A DNA stretch of 64,000 nucleotides from VXNJ01 sp965249595 (GCA_965249595.1 OZ252242.1:434001-498000), one strand, 5' to 3'; positions 1 through 9,447 are shown, counted from the stretch's first letter. Notes: generated from the sequence alone by a model not told the origin. Numbers and translations: made by a program.

Positions 1-1337
1 CGATCCATGGTTTCCCGCACGTCGAGACCGTTGCGGACATCCTCAAAAGCGCGGGTCATGACCTCTTCGAATTGGATATAGCCGATGCTCCGCGGTCGGC
101 CGACCGCGGTGTTGGCTAGCTCGTGCTCGACTAGCTCGCCGGCAGAGGTGCCGCCCTCGCCCCGATCCCAGGGCGGAGAAGTGACAAAGGCGGCCATCGC
201 CCCGATTAAGGCCGGCGGAGCAACATCGACCGTCAGGAAGATGGCTCCTCCGGTTTCAGACGTTGTGACCCAGGCCGCGAACGTGGTTGCCGCCTCGGTG
301 TTCGGGCTGTTCGGATTCACTCCCAGCGACAGAGCGCCGGTCGGCGTTACTACCGGTTGGCCGTCAAAGTACGGGTGTGGCGCGAACCCGAGGTCAAAGT
401 CGAGCGGAGCGAAGAGCTCCCAGATGCCGCCCCAGTGGGTCCCGCCTAGGTAGAAGGCGATGTCACCGGCCGCGAATGCTCCACTGGTTTCCCCTGGGGG
501 CATGCCACGGGGAGCGATGCCATCGTCGCCGAACAGACTGGCGTAGAACTCCATCGCCGCTATCCATCCGTCGTTGTTGACATCCGCTTCAAGATTGCCA
601 TCGCCGGTTAAACCACTGCCGCCACCGAGCGACTCCATCAGTGGTTGCAGCTGATAAAAGCGGCTCACCTGGTCGAACTGGAAGCCATACGTTGCGCCGG
701 CATCCTGAGCTTGCTTTGCCAATACCTTCAATTCGTCCCATGTCATGCGGTCGTCTGGAGACGTCGACGGGTAGGCAATTCCCGCCTGATCGAGCAGTGA
801 CTTGTTGTAATACAGGATCTGCGTCGAAGTATTTAACGGCAACGCCATCAGAGCGCCATCGACCTGTGATGCGGACAGGGCTGTATCGACCCAACCGGCC
901 GCGTCGGCATCGACGGCATCGGAGAGGTCAAGCAGAAATCCCTGTGACGCCAGCGCCGCTACCCGCGGCTGATCGGCGATGTAGACATCCGGGTTGTCCC
1001 CACCGTTTTCTATTCGACTTTGGATTACTTGGTTCAGTTCACCGAACGGGACCGATTCGTATTCCACTTTGATCGAGGGGTTCTCCTCCTCAAAGGCGGC
1101 GACTAAGGGCCCTACCGACTCGGCGCCGTAGAACCCGAGGAACGAGATCGTAACCGGCTCTGCGGCTGGTTCGGGTTCTGCGGCTGGTTCGGGAGCTGGC
1201 GCAGCGGTTGGTGCCGCTGCCGGCTCCGCACTGCTACTTTCGTCTTCGGAATCACACGCCGCCAAGCCCATTGCCAAAAGCGCCGCGATAAACAGAGCTA
1301 TCGTCATGGCCCGTAGGCGGTACTTGGTTGATTTCAC
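1..1337 (-). CDS. Sugar-type ABC transporter substrate-binding lipoprotein (3' end outside window)
   Basis: Extracellular solute-binding protein of family 1 (MalE/UgpB-like), expected to capture a sugar or glycoside outside the membrane for an ABC importer. The reverse-strand frame is open from the window edge to a GTG at 1337 preceded by GGGAGG seven bases upstream. The N-terminus has a basic segment (KSTKYRLR), a hydrophobic stretch and a lipobox GLAAC with Cys28, followed by an Ala/Pro/Glu-rich linker typical of a surface lipoprotein. The mature part begins VTISFLGFYGAESVGPLV and contains the family's N-lobe pattern with FEEENPSIKVEYESVPFG. About 445 residues lie in the window, so only a few C-terminal residues are missing. 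It is divergent from the sulfatase gene, and its permeases are probably beyond the left edge. The substrate cannot be read from the sequence. ATG 1307 is a weaker alternative start, as it lacks a ribosome site and the basic residues. Confidence 0.85.
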   Translation of the reverse strand, partial: MKSTKYRLRAMTIALFIAALLAMGLAACDSEDESSSAEPAAAPTAAPAPEPAAEPEPAAEPVTISFLGFYGAESVGPLVAAFEEENPSIKVEYESVPFGELNQVIQSRIENGGDNPDVYIADQPRVAALASQGFLLDLSDAVDADAAGWVDTALSASQVDGALMALPLNTSTQILYYNKSLLDQAGIAYPSTSPDDRMTWDELKVLAKQAQDAGATYGFQFDQVSRFYQLQPLMESLGGGSGLTGDGNLEADVNNDGWIAAMEFYASLFGDDGIAPRGMPPGETSGAFAAGDIAFYLGGTHWGGIWELFAPLDFDLGFAPHPYFDGQPVVTPTGALSLGVNPNSPNTEAATTFAAWVTTSETGGAIFLTVDVAPPALIGAMAAFVTSPPWDRGEGGTSAGELVEHELANTAVGRPRSIGYIQFEEVMTRAFEDVRNGLDVRETMD

Positions 1338-1803
1338 TTCCTGGCCTCCCAGCATCCATAACCGGCCAACGCCAGCTAATCCAGTTGCAACATATTAGAA
1401 GTAGGCGTACCCCCGGAATCGTCTGAATGCCAACAGAAAGCGGCCAGGAATTCGTCGCGGTAAGATTTAACCGACGCTGGCGAACGCCGCTGGCGTTGTG
1501 GCTACTTGCCAAATTTGCGGCGTCCGCCCTCCGCTAGCCGGATTGAATCGGCCGGGCCGCAGCAGCAGCGCCGGTATCGTTCGTGAGGCCTTGGCTCGAG
1601 ACCGAAACCGAGCACCTGCCGAATTTGCTTTCCAATGCACCCGGGCGATCGTTGATTTCGCCGCATCGCCTAAAGAACGCAGCCCCAACTTCACCGCCGC
1701 GGCGCCACATTAACCTGAATTGGCGACTCCACGCAATTGGCCGGTTAAACACCCGCGCGAAGATCGCCGAGGGTTCTTTAATTCGCTAAATCAAGGATTG
1801 CCC
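1338..1803. other. Divergent intergenic region, no gene seen
   Basis: This 466-base stretch lies between the divergent binding-protein and sulfatase genes. Several short overlapping frames exist on both strands, but none resembles a known protein or has a convincing ribosome site. It presumably holds the two outward promoters; I could not identify convincing -35/-10 pairs. Confidence 0.5.
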
Positions 1804-3240
1804 ATGGCCGCCCCGCCCAACGTTGTGCTGATCGTCGCTGATGACATGGGTTACGGAGACTTTGGCGTCTTTAGCGACGGCCGCGTGCGTACACCTCACC
1901 TCGACGCCCTAATCGGTGAGGGCCTCTGCCTGACCCAGCACTATGCCGGCTCGCCAGTTTGCTCGCCATCGCGGGCGGCCCTGCTGACCGGCCGCTACCC
2001 GCACCGAACCGGCGCCATCACTCCCCAGGAGGTTCGCGGATTGGATCGCATGTCCCTTAGCGAGGTCACGTTGGGCGATGCATTCAAGAACTCGGGTTTC
2101 GCCACCGGACTGGTGGGCAAATGGCACAACGGGGCGCTTGACCCGCGCCACCACCCAAACAATCGCGGATTCGACGAATTTGCAGGATTCTGTGGCGGTT
2201 GGGCGGACTACTACCGATGGCGCCTTGACATCAACGGCAGCTTCAAAAAATCCGACGGCCGCTACCTGACTGACGTTCTCACCGACGAGGCGCTGGGGTT
2301 CATCGGCCGACACACCAACGACCCGTTCTTGCTGTGCGTGATGTACAACGCTCCGCACTCTCCCCTGCAGGCGCCGGAAGATTTCGTGGCCAGGTATGAG
2401 GCAATGGGCCTCTCGCGCGGGGTTGCCCTCACCTACTCGATGATCGAGATCATGGACGAGGGCGTCGGCCGCATCGTTGATGAATTGGAACGGCGCGGGC
2501 TCGCCGATAACACGATATGCATGTTTACGAGCGACAACGGGCCTGCGTTCAGGTTGCGCGCCGACCAGGTTTCAGAGGGCGTAAGCGTGGACACGACCAG
2601 GTTCAACTGCGGTCTAAGCGGGGCCAAGCGATCAGTGCTTGAGGGTGGGATCAGGGTGCCGATGGTGCTGCGCTGGCCCAATGGCCTGCCCGGCGGCGGA
2701 GCGCAGGTGAGTGGCCTGGTTCACTTTACGGATTGGCTGCCAACCCTGTTGGCAGCGGCGGGAATTGAGCGGCCCGAAGGTCCGCCATTAGACGGTCAGG
2801 ATGTCCTGGGGCAACTGCGCGGAGAGTCAGCCTGGGCGCAATCGGCAAGGTTTTGGCAGTACAACTTCTATCAGCCAATTGGCACGACCAATGCCGCGGT
2901 GCGAGACGGCGACTGGAAACTGGTTCGGCCTGAATTGGACCTCAAATACGCAAGTCCGGCCGACGAGGCCGCCGATCGCCGTTACGTCGAAACCGACATC
3001 GAATACAAGTACCATCCTGAGAATGTCGGCGCTTTGATGAGCGACCCGGACCCGGTTTACCTGGTGCCCGAGCCCCCTCGTCCCGAGCTATTCAATATCG
3101 CCGATGACCCGCTGGAAAAGACCAATCTGGCCGATGCCCACCCGCAACGGGTGACTCGCATGACCAACGACCTGGACAACTGGTTTGCAACCGTCGAGAT
3201 CGAACGGGTGCGGGCGCACCGCGAAACCGTGGGTGGCTGA
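1804..3240 (+). CDS. Sulfatase (arylsulfatase family, Cys type)
   Basis: Type I sulfatase, hydrolysing a sulfate ester using a formylglycine made from a cysteine. The protein opens with PPNVVLIVADDMGYGD, where Asp13 and Asp14 are expected metal ligands, and carries the modification motif C53-S-P-S-R57 followed by AALLTGRYP. Later conserved pieces are GKWHNG, the metal-site pattern TSDNGP and GGIRVPMVLRWP. Its 478 residues match the family. ATG 1804 is preferred over the longer open frame from 1720 because AAGGA lies just upstream and homology starts at once. No signal peptide is evident, so it may act in the cytoplasm. An enolase-superfamily enzyme and an aldolase follow on the same strand, suggesting breakdown of a sulfated carbohydrate. 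The exact substrate is unknown, and no formylglycine-generating enzyme lies in the window. Confidence 0.9.
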   Translation: MAAPPNVVLIVADDMGYGDFGVFSDGRVRTPHLDALIGEGLCLTQHYAGSPVCSPSRAALLTGRYPHRTGAITPQEVRGLDRMSLSEVTLGDAFKNSGFATGLVGKWHNGALDPRHHPNNRGFDEFAGFCGGWADYYRWRLDINGSFKKSDGRYLTDVLTDEALGFIGRHTNDPFLLCVMYNAPHSPLQAPEDFVARYEAMGLSRGVALTYSMIEIMDEGVGRIVDELERRGLADNTICMFTSDNGPAFRLRADQVSEGVSVDTTRFNCGLSGAKRSVLEGGIRVPMVLRWPNGLPGGGAQVSGLVHFTDWLPTLLAAAGIERPEGPPLDGQDVLGQLRGESAWAQSARFWQYNFYQPIGTTNAAVRDGDWKLVRPELDLKYASPADEAADRRYVETDIEYKYHPENVGALMSDPDPVYLVPEPPRPELFNIADDPLEKTNLADAHPQRVTRMTNDLDNWFATVEIERVRAHRETVGG

Positions 3241-3659
3241 CAACCGCGGCGTGTTCTGGCCCTGCGTCCGCTTGCGACCGCGGGCCGGAATCGGTTGACC
3301 TGCCCGGGCTGCCTGCTGGGAACAATCTCGGTCAAATGCAAGGTAAACGGCCCGGGCAATTCCGCGATTGGTCATTCAAACAAGGTTGAATTTTTGCAAC
3401 TTGGTTCGGTCGCCTAGGTCGGCAATCGAGAGCCTGTCTATCCCATCGCCGAGCCGCACGGCACGGCCGCTCCCGCCAAGTGCAACTCCTTCAAGAGTTT
3501 CAGTTGCTTTTGCGTTCGTGGTCCCAACCCTCATTAGCATTTGAATGCGAGGTATTGGCGACGATGCGCACTAGCGGCGTCGGGCAACTAAACCAGCCGG
3601 ACATCGCCATCTCGATAGCAACTCCGGCTCGACCGAGAGAAAACGATAAGGACCTGACC
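3241..3659. other. Intergenic region, no gene seen
   Basis: This stretch lies between sulfatase and enolase-superfamily genes. The frame of the downstream gene stays open back to 3480, but the extra 60 codons lack similarity to the family and a ribosome site. No clear terminator or promoter could be identified. Confidence 0.45.
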
Positions 3660-4841
3660 ATGGCCACCGGCCCCATCATCACCGGCATCGAGATGACATC
3701 GTACAAATTCAGCGTCGACGATCTGGGGAAGGATTACAACTCCTTCAATTTGGTCTACGAACCCGGGGGCAAATTGGAGCAGGCGGGGGATATCCTGCAG
3801 ATTCACACCGACCAAGGCATCACCGGTGAATTCCCGCTCCGGTACCCGCCGACCGCTGCGCAGGTCGCAATTTGCGCCGAGTACCTTATCGGCAAGGATG
3901 CGACCGGGCGCGAGAAGATTTACAACGACCTAAAGCGTGCGCTTCGGCAATTTGACATGACCGGGGTCGGGGTCATTGACATTTGCCTCTGGGATATCGC
4001 CGGAAAACTCTACGACGAGCCCATCTATCGCCTGCTGGGAGGAACTTCCCGCCCGCTGCCGGCCTACGCCTCAACGCTGCATGGTGATGAAAACGGAGGG
4101 CTTGGCACCCCGGAGCAGTTTGCGGAATTTGCCGTTCAGTGCCGGGACCGGGGTTTTCCGGCGTTCAAGATTCACGGGTGGGGTCTGGCGGGCCAGAACG
4201 TGCAACGGGAAATTGACAACATCCTGGGGGTGCGCGAAGCGGTCGGCGACAAGATGGACCTCATGCTCGATCCGGCCTGCGAGTTGGAGAATTTCGCCCA
4301 GGCCTTAGCCGTTGGCAAGGCCTGCGACGAGGCCAATTTCTTCTGGATTGAGGACCCCTTCCGCGACGGCGGGGTCTCCACTTTTGCGCACAAGAAATTG
4401 CGGGAGATGATCAAGACGCCCCTTTTGCAAACCGAGCACATTCGGCTCCTTGAACAACACGTCAACTTTGTCCTCGCCGGCGGCACCGATTACCTGCGGG
4501 TCGGCGCCTATCAGGACGGTGGCGTCACCGGCGCAATGAAAATCGCCCATGCCGCTGAGGGTCTAGGCCTTGATGTGGAAATACACGCACCAGGACCGGT
4601 GCACCGACACCTGATGACCTCAATCCGAAACACCAACTACTACGAATTAGGGCTCGTGCATCCAAAGTTCGATTCCAACGCCCCCCATCACCCCTACTAC
4701 CTCGATTACAGCGACGACCTTAACTCCATCGACAGCAATGGCAACGTCTACGCGCCGCAGGGCCCGGGCATCGGTGTCCCGATCAATTGGGATTGGATCA
4801 AGTTCCACCAAACTGGCCATACCGTTTTGGCCAAGGCTTAA
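3660..4841 (+). CDS. Enolase-superfamily dehydratase/racemase (mandelate racemase/MLE group)
   Basis: Member of the mandelate racemase/muconate lactonizing group, which abstracts a proton alpha to a carboxylate, usually to dehydrate a sugar acid. The capping domain occupies roughly the first 130 residues. In the barrel I see K170-I-H172 at the second strand, metal ligands D204 (LMLDPA), E231 (WIEDPF) and E259 (QTEH), and H309 (EIHAPGP), the usual general-base histidine. At 393 residues it has family length. ATG 3660 is preceded by AAGGA seven bases away. The K-x-H pair instead of K-x-K prevents assignment to a known specificity such as mandelate, glucarate or galactonate. A sulfatase upstream and an RraA-like aldolase downstream suggest a sugar-acid degradation route. 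Enzymes of this superfamily are strongly expanded in SAR202 Chloroflexota (general knowledge). Confidence 0.88.
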   Translation: MATGPIITGIEMTSYKFSVDDLGKDYNSFNLVYEPGGKLEQAGDILQIHTDQGITGEFPLRYPPTAAQVAICAEYLIGKDATGREKIYNDLKRALRQFDMTGVGVIDICLWDIAGKLYDEPIYRLLGGTSRPLPAYASTLHGDENGGLGTPEQFAEFAVQCRDRGFPAFKIHGWGLAGQNVQREIDNILGVREAVGDKMDLMLDPACELENFAQALAVGKACDEANFFWIEDPFRDGGVSTFAHKKLREMIKTPLLQTEHIRLLEQHVNFVLAGGTDYLRVGAYQDGGVTGAMKIAHAAEGLGLDVEIHAPGPVHRHLMTSIRNTNYYELGLVHPKFDSNAPHHPYYLDYSDDLNSIDSNGNVYAPQGPGIGVPINWDWIKFHQTGHTVLAKA

Positions 4842-4906
4842 CTGCCGATGCTGACGATCCAGGGTCGCATTGTCGGTAAGTGCGCCGCGGAAGATTGAGG
4901 CGATCA

Positions 4907-5575
4907 ATGGATGGATCAGACGGGCCAGACCGCGAATTGGCGGATCGATTGGCGCGCTGCTATAGCGGCGTCGTATACGACGCGATGCGCGAGCTTGGTC
5001 TGCCACCGTCGGTCCTTCCCAGTTCAATCCGGCCGCTGGATCCCGGAAGGGTACTGGCGGGACGCGTGTGGACCTGTGAAGGCCGCCCCGACCAGGGCAC
5101 CGACGACAACGCCAGCCTGCTTGGCTGGACACGGCTGCTCAGTGCGGCTCCGGGCGGGTCGGTGGTCGTATGCCAGCCCAACGATTCGACCATTGCTCAC
5201 ATGGGCGAACTCTCTGCCGAGGCTCTCCGCAACCGGGGGATCTTGGGCTACCTCGTGGACGGCGGTTGCCGGGACACCGAATTCATCATCCGCCAGGGCT
5301 TTCCGGTGATTTGCCGCTATCGGACCCCCGCCGACATAGTCGGCAGATGGACGGTCGAGACCCTGGGGGAGCCCATCAAGATCGGTGGAGTTGACATTCG
5401 CTCCGGCGATTTCTTGTTCGCCGATCTTGATGGGTCGGTGGTGATACCGGACGGGTCAGTCGTCGCCGTCGTCAGGGAGGCGGAGCGCCTGATGACGACC
5501 GAGAGCGAATTGCGCAAAGCGATCATGGCGGGGATGGACCCGAGCGAGGCATACCTTCGGTTCGGCGTCTTCTAG
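4907..5575 (+). CDS. RraA-like protein (HMG/oxaloacetate aldolase family), copy 1
   Basis: Member of the RraA/4-hydroxy-4-methyl-2-oxoglutarate aldolase family, metal-dependent lyases that cleave 2-keto-4-hydroxy acids to pyruvate; some members only bind RNase E. The 222-residue protein has the expected N-terminal helix pair (LARCYSGVVYDAMRELGLP), the central GELSAEALRNRGILGYLVDG and the substrate/metal motif GGCRDTEFI with the Arg-Asp pair. The C-terminal strand LFADLDGSVVIPDG also fits. I choose ATG 4907, six bases after GAGG; the GTG at 4880 would add nine basic residues with no support. It lies 65 bases behind the enolase-superfamily gene on the same strand, consistent with aldol cleavage of a keto-deoxy acid made by that enzyme. 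That pairing is inference. Confidence 0.82.
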   Translation: MDGSDGPDRELADRLARCYSGVVYDAMRELGLPPSVLPSSIRPLDPGRVLAGRVWTCEGRPDQGTDDNASLLGWTRLLSAAPGGSVVVCQPNDSTIAHMGELSAEALRNRGILGYLVDGGCRDTEFIIRQGFPVICRYRTPADIVGRWTVETLGEPIKIGGVDIRSGDFLFADLDGSVVIPDGSVVAVVREAERLMTTESELRKAIMAGMDPSEAYLRFGVF

Positions 5576-5652
5576 GCCCACCCCGGATCCCTCTACCAGT
5601 TGGCCAAATCCCAACTGCACGGCTTTGGGGTCGCGGTCGGCGCCAGGTCATC

Positions 5653-6501
5653 ATGAAATCACATCGACAGATAGACTCGAATCGGCTTGGTCGGCAAGCA
5701 GGACAGTTAGCCATCGCAAATCGGGTGCCAATCACCAAGCTGTCGGCGATGAAGCGGTCCGGGAGCCGGATCGTTTGCGTCACAGCCTACGACTATTCCT
5801 TCGCGCGCCTCGTCGACGAAGCTCAGATCCCAGTGATCCTGGTCGGCGACAGCCTGGGCAACGTCGTGCTCGGGCTCGAATCGACGATTCCGGTGACCAT
5901 GGTCGACATGGTCCGTCATACAAAGGCTGTTGTTCGCGGATCCCAGCGCGCGCTCATCGTCGCCGACCTGCCATTTCTTTCCTACCGATTGAGCACCGCT
6001 GAGACGCTGCGCAACGCCGGTCGGCTATTGCAGGAGGGCGGAGCGCAGGCGGTAAAGCTGGAGGGCGGCAAAAACGCCGCGGCAAGCATCCGCAGTCTCA
6101 CCGGGAGCGGCATCCCGGTTATGGGCCACATTGGCTTGGAACCCCAGTCGGCCAACCAGCGCGGTGGCTTTCGTGTCCAGGGACGGACCGCTGCGCGGGC
6201 CAGAGAGATCATGGAAGACGCGCTGGCGGTAGAGGAGGCGGGGGCCTTCGCGATCGTATTGGAATTGATCCCGACAGAATTGGCCGGCGACATTACGAGC
6301 AGGCTCAAGATACCGACCATCGGGATCGGCGCCGGTCCAAATTGTGACGGTCAGATTCAGGTCATTTACGACATTCTTGGACTTGGTGCGCGGCCGCCGC
6401 GGCACGCCAAACAGTACGCCCACTTAAACGAAACCGTTCTCGGCTCGTTGAAAACTTATGCGGCCGAGGTCTCCGACGGCATATTTCCCAGCACCGATTA
6501 A
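5653..6501 (+). CDS. panB: 3-methyl-2-oxobutanoate hydroxymethyltransferase
   Basis: Ketopantoate hydroxymethyltransferase, which transfers a hydroxymethyl group from methylene-tetrahydrofolate to 3-methyl-2-oxobutanoate in pantothenate (coenzyme A) synthesis, in the cytoplasm. Family features are VCVTAYDYSFARLVDEA, the metal-binding VGDSLGNVVLG, DLPFLSYR, AQAVKLEGG, VMGHIGLEPQS and the C-terminal IPTIGIGAGPNCDGQIQV. The length of 282 residues is normal. The first 30 residues are a little longer than usual and a later start near ITKLSAMK cannot be excluded. panC follows after about 50 bases, so the two form the standard pantothenate pair. No panD or panE is present in the window. Confidence 0.95.
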   Translation: MKSHRQIDSNRLGRQAGQLAIANRVPITKLSAMKRSGSRIVCVTAYDYSFARLVDEAQIPVILVGDSLGNVVLGLESTIPVTMVDMVRHTKAVVRGSQRALIVADLPFLSYRLSTAETLRNAGRLLQEGGAQAVKLEGGKNAAASIRSLTGSGIPVMGHIGLEPQSANQRGGFRVQGRTAARAREIMEDALAVEEAGAFAIVLELIPTELAGDITSRLKIPTIGIGAGPNCDGQIQVIYDILGLGARPPRHAKQYAHLNETVLGSLKTYAAEVSDGIFPSTD

Positions 6502-6551
6502 CCGCCCTCACCCGGCCAAATCGATCTAAACGACACAGATCAAGAGGCCCC

Positions 6552-7385
6552 ATCAACCAGCTCTCGACAGTTTCCGGCCTCAGAGCCGCGCTGCGCAAGG
6601 CGCGGCGGCCCATCGGGCTAGTACCGACGATGGGGTCCCTCCATGAGGGACACCTCTCGTTGGTCCGGACCGCACGCGCCGAATGCGCGACGGTCGTAGT
6701 ATCAAACTTTGTCAACCCGACCCAATTCGAGTCGGCAAGCGATTATTCAAACTACCCGCGTGACCCGGCCGGCGACCTGGACAAATTAGCGGCCGAAACG
6801 GTCGACATCGTGTTTGCGCCTTCGCCGGCCGAAATGCTCCCGGAAGGATTTGCGGTCACGGTGAAAGTTGACGGTCCCGCCTTGCCACTGGAGGGCAGGG
6901 CCCGGCCCGGTCACTTTGACGGGGTCGCCACGGTCGTGGCCAAACTGCTCTCGCAAGCGGCGCCTGACCGTGTCTACTTCGGCCAAAAGGACGGCCAGCA
7001 GGTCGCCGTGGTCAGGCGGGTGGTAGCCGATCTGGATATCGCCACCAGGGTCATCGCCCTGCCAACGGTGCGTGAGGCCGATGGTCTGGCCTGCAGCAGC
7101 CGCAATGCCCTTCTTTCGCCGTCGCAACGGGCCGCGGCCCCGGTCATTTACCGGGCTCTCGATTCGGCCCGGAAATTATTTGCGGCAGGACGGCGCGATG
7201 CCGGGGAACTTGAGGCGAACTGTCGGGAGCTGATTGAGGCTGAGCCGCGCATTGAAGCCATCGAGTATGTCGCTGCCGTCGACCCGGTGACTATGGCGCC
7301 ATGGCCGGGCGCCGGTCAATGCATGTTGGTAGTTGCGGTGCGATTGGGCTATGTCCGCCTAATCGACAACATCATTCTCGATTGA
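6552..7385 (+). CDS. panC: Pantoate-beta-alanine ligase with apparent ATC start
   Basis: Pantothenate synthetase, joining pantoate and beta-alanine with ATP. It has the nucleotide-binding VPTMGSLHEGHLSLV (His-x-Gly-His), VNPTQF, GRARPGHFDGVATVV, VYFGQKDGQQ and the DGLACSSRN loop. The first ATG, 6630, lies inside the PTMG motif and would delete the first beta strand, so it cannot be the true start. Reading upstream in frame, homology to the usual N-terminus (QLSTVSGLRAALRKAR) extends to codon ATC 6552, four bases after AAGAGG, giving 277 residues, the normal length. No ATG, GTG or TTG occurs in frame between there and the end of panB. Thus either ATC initiates, as non-AUG codons do in a few bacterial genes, or the sequence has an error at this codon. 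Confidence 0.9.
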   Translation: MNQLSTVSGLRAALRKARRPIGLVPTMGSLHEGHLSLVRTARAECATVVVSNFVNPTQFESASDYSNYPRDPAGDLDKLAAETVDIVFAPSPAEMLPEGFAVTVKVDGPALPLEGRARPGHFDGVATVVAKLLSQAAPDRVYFGQKDGQQVAVVRRVVADLDIATRVIALPTVREADGLACSSRNALLSPSQRAAAPVIYRALDSARKLFAAGRRDAGELEANCRELIEAEPRIEAIEYVAAVDPVTMAPWPGAGQCMLVVAVRLGYVRLIDNIILD

Positions 7386-8175
7386 AAAATCCTGCATTGA
7401 AAGCCACGATTGGGATAAAAAAGGCGGCCGGAATCTAGTTTCGTGATCGGGTTGAGCCATTGGGCATTGCAATCCAAGCTGTCAAATGAAATGGATAGCC
7501 GCGCGTCAAACTTTCATTTGAATGGCAAACAGCGGCCCGAAAGTTCATCGAATTCGGTTCACTGGCAGGTTCGACATCCGAGTGAGGTCATTGGGATTTG
7601 AGCAGCCAAGCGTCGCTACCAGTCAGCTGTGACGAACCGAAATAAACGCAATGGGCTTGTAACTGGTGGTGATCGTTCACTAAGAATGGGTCGTAACATT
7701 GAGCTTGGCCCATCCTCAATCCGCAGACTTGCAATTAGCCTAGCGTTTGGCCATCTGGGAATTGCCGAAGGGGTAATTGCGGTATTGGGCGACCGAACTA
7801 CAGGTTGGACCGCCAATCCTGGCCGGGGCTTGCTTGCATTGATGAATATGCGAAGCGAAACGGTGTCTGGCGTTTGCACGATTGGACTTTTCGCGGTAAA
7901 TCATCGGACAAACTAGCTTAGAGCGCTGGGTTGGCGATGAAACCCAGGTTACCGCCTGGGTCTTTATCGAGGCAAGACGCAACGATCGCTGCTAAAGCAC
8001 AGCCGTTTCGCGGACCATTCCCTGCCAGCCGCACCCCAGTTGCCAATAGTGCTAAGTTTTTATTCCCAATAAATTTCCCTGACGGTTGGGAGAATGGTTT
8101 GATCGCCACGCCAATTGATGTATCGGACGTATTGGCCGGCTCCCCCTCATTGGCACCAGAGGGAATGTGAATAAT
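7386..8175. other. Long gene-poor stretch before the IS remnant
   Basis: Roughly 790 bases follow panC without a gene I can support. Open frames of 60 to 95 codons lie on both strands (for example 7629-7916 plus and 7616-7879 minus) but overlap one another, show no recognisable motif and lack good ribosome sites. Its position beside an IS3-family remnant suggests degraded DNA, though I see no specific relic in it. Confidence 0.5.
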
Positions 8176-8200
8176 CTGGTTCCAACGAAAGGGGACAGCA

Positions 8201-9314
8201 GTGGCGAAGCGAAAGTACCTGCCTTAAGCAGTTCATTTCACAAGCTCCGGGCCATAGAGCTGGGCGTCGCCCAGGGCGATACGGTGGCCGAGAGTTGCCG
8301 CAAGGCGGCGATCAACGTCCAGACCTACTACCGCTGGCGCTCCCGCTACGGCGGGATGACGATCGCCGAGGCCTAAGGAGAACAAGAGCCTGCGCGAGGA
8401 GAACAAGCGCTTAAAACACGCAGTGGCCGATTTAACGCTCGACAACCAGATCCTTTAAAGAGGGGCCTTAAGGAAACTTCTAAGCCCGCAGCGGCGGCGC
8501 AAGTGCGTTAACCACGTCCGGGCGATCTTCAAGGTCTCCGAAAGAAGAGCCTGCCGGGTGCTGGGCCAATCGCGCCGCACCCAGCGCTACGTCCCCAAAC
8601 CCGATCCGGAAGAGGACAACCTCACCGCCGAGATCAGGATGCTTTCCCTCAAGCACCCCCGCTATGGCTACAAGCGCATCACCGCCCTGCTTAAACGCTC
8701 GGGCTGGAAACTGAACCGCAAGCGGGTCCTGCGCATCTGGCGCGCACAGGGACTTAAAGTCCCGATTCGAAGCTCCAAGAAGTCGCGCCTGTGGCTTTAA
8801 GAACGGACGCTCCACGCGGCTTATCGCCGATCACCGCAACCACGTCTGGTGCTACGATTTCGCCTATTGAAACGCACCGAGGACGGCCGGCCGCTGCGGA
8901 TCCTGACCGTCGCCTGGCGAGTTCACCCGCGTGGCCCTTACTGCCCGGGCCGCCCGATCCTTCCCTGCCGGGGACGTGATCGAGACAATCGCCGACCTCA
9001 TGCTCACCCACGGGTTCCCCGAGCACATCCGCTCTGACAACGGCCCCGAATTTACCGCCAAAGCGATAAGGCAATGGCTATCGGCAAACCAGATCAAGAC
9101 CGTCTACATCAAGCCCGGCGCGCCCTGGGAGAACGCTTATGCCGAATCGTTCATCGCCAGGGTCCGGGATGAGCTCTTAGACCGCGAGATCTTCTACACC
9201 CTGGAAGAAGCCAGGGTGATGCTGGAGCGCTTCCGGATCGACTACAACAGCGTGCGTCCGCACAGTGCGCTCGGCTATCTGTCGCCCCTGCAAGCGATCG
9301 CGGCGGCGGCGTGA
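8201..9314 (+). pseudogene. IS3-family transposase OrfA-OrfB, multiply frameshifted
   Basis: The remains encode a DDE transposase. The OrfA part starts at GTG 8201 (AKRKYLP), shifts frame after about nine codons, then shows the helix-turn-helix VAESCRKAAINVQTYYRWRS and a coiled-coil (LREENKRLKHAVADLTLDN) in another frame, ending in TAA. OrfB follows with LKHPRYGYKRITALLKRSG, a stop near 8800, an in-frame stop after the HRNHVWCYDFAY motif, and finally an intact C-terminal part from 8931 to 9314: IRSDNGPEFTAKAIRQWL, APWENAYAESFIARVRDELL and YNSVRPHSALGYLSP. At least three frame changes and several stops show that it is dead. The sequence near the DDE core is related to the remnant at 48534-48986. 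Confidence 0.8.
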
Positions 9315-9415
9315 TGGAGTACCTGCAAGTTGCCATCCGGCTGCTGTTGGCCGGCCTCATCGCCGGCCCGGCGGCCGTCTTCGCGGGTGCTACGGGCGGC
9401 CGCAAAATCAGCTTC

Positions 9416-9447
9416 GCCGCCAGCTCTCCTGCAGGAGAGCTGGCGGC
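9416..9447. repeat. Perfect 32-bp palindrome at the IS 3' end
   Basis: The 32 bases from GCCGCCAGCTCTCCTG to its exact reverse complement read identically on both strands, with no spacer. It lies about 100 bases after the transposase stop and just inside the IS end. It could form a hairpin blocking transcription into or out of the element. A different perfect palindrome is at the same place in the second IS3 remnant (48987-49012). Confidence 0.85.

Noticed and set aside
7616..8170. Several open frames of 60-95 codons on both strands
   Set aside because: They overlap one another, have no recognisable motif or good ribosome site, and lie beside decayed IS sequence.
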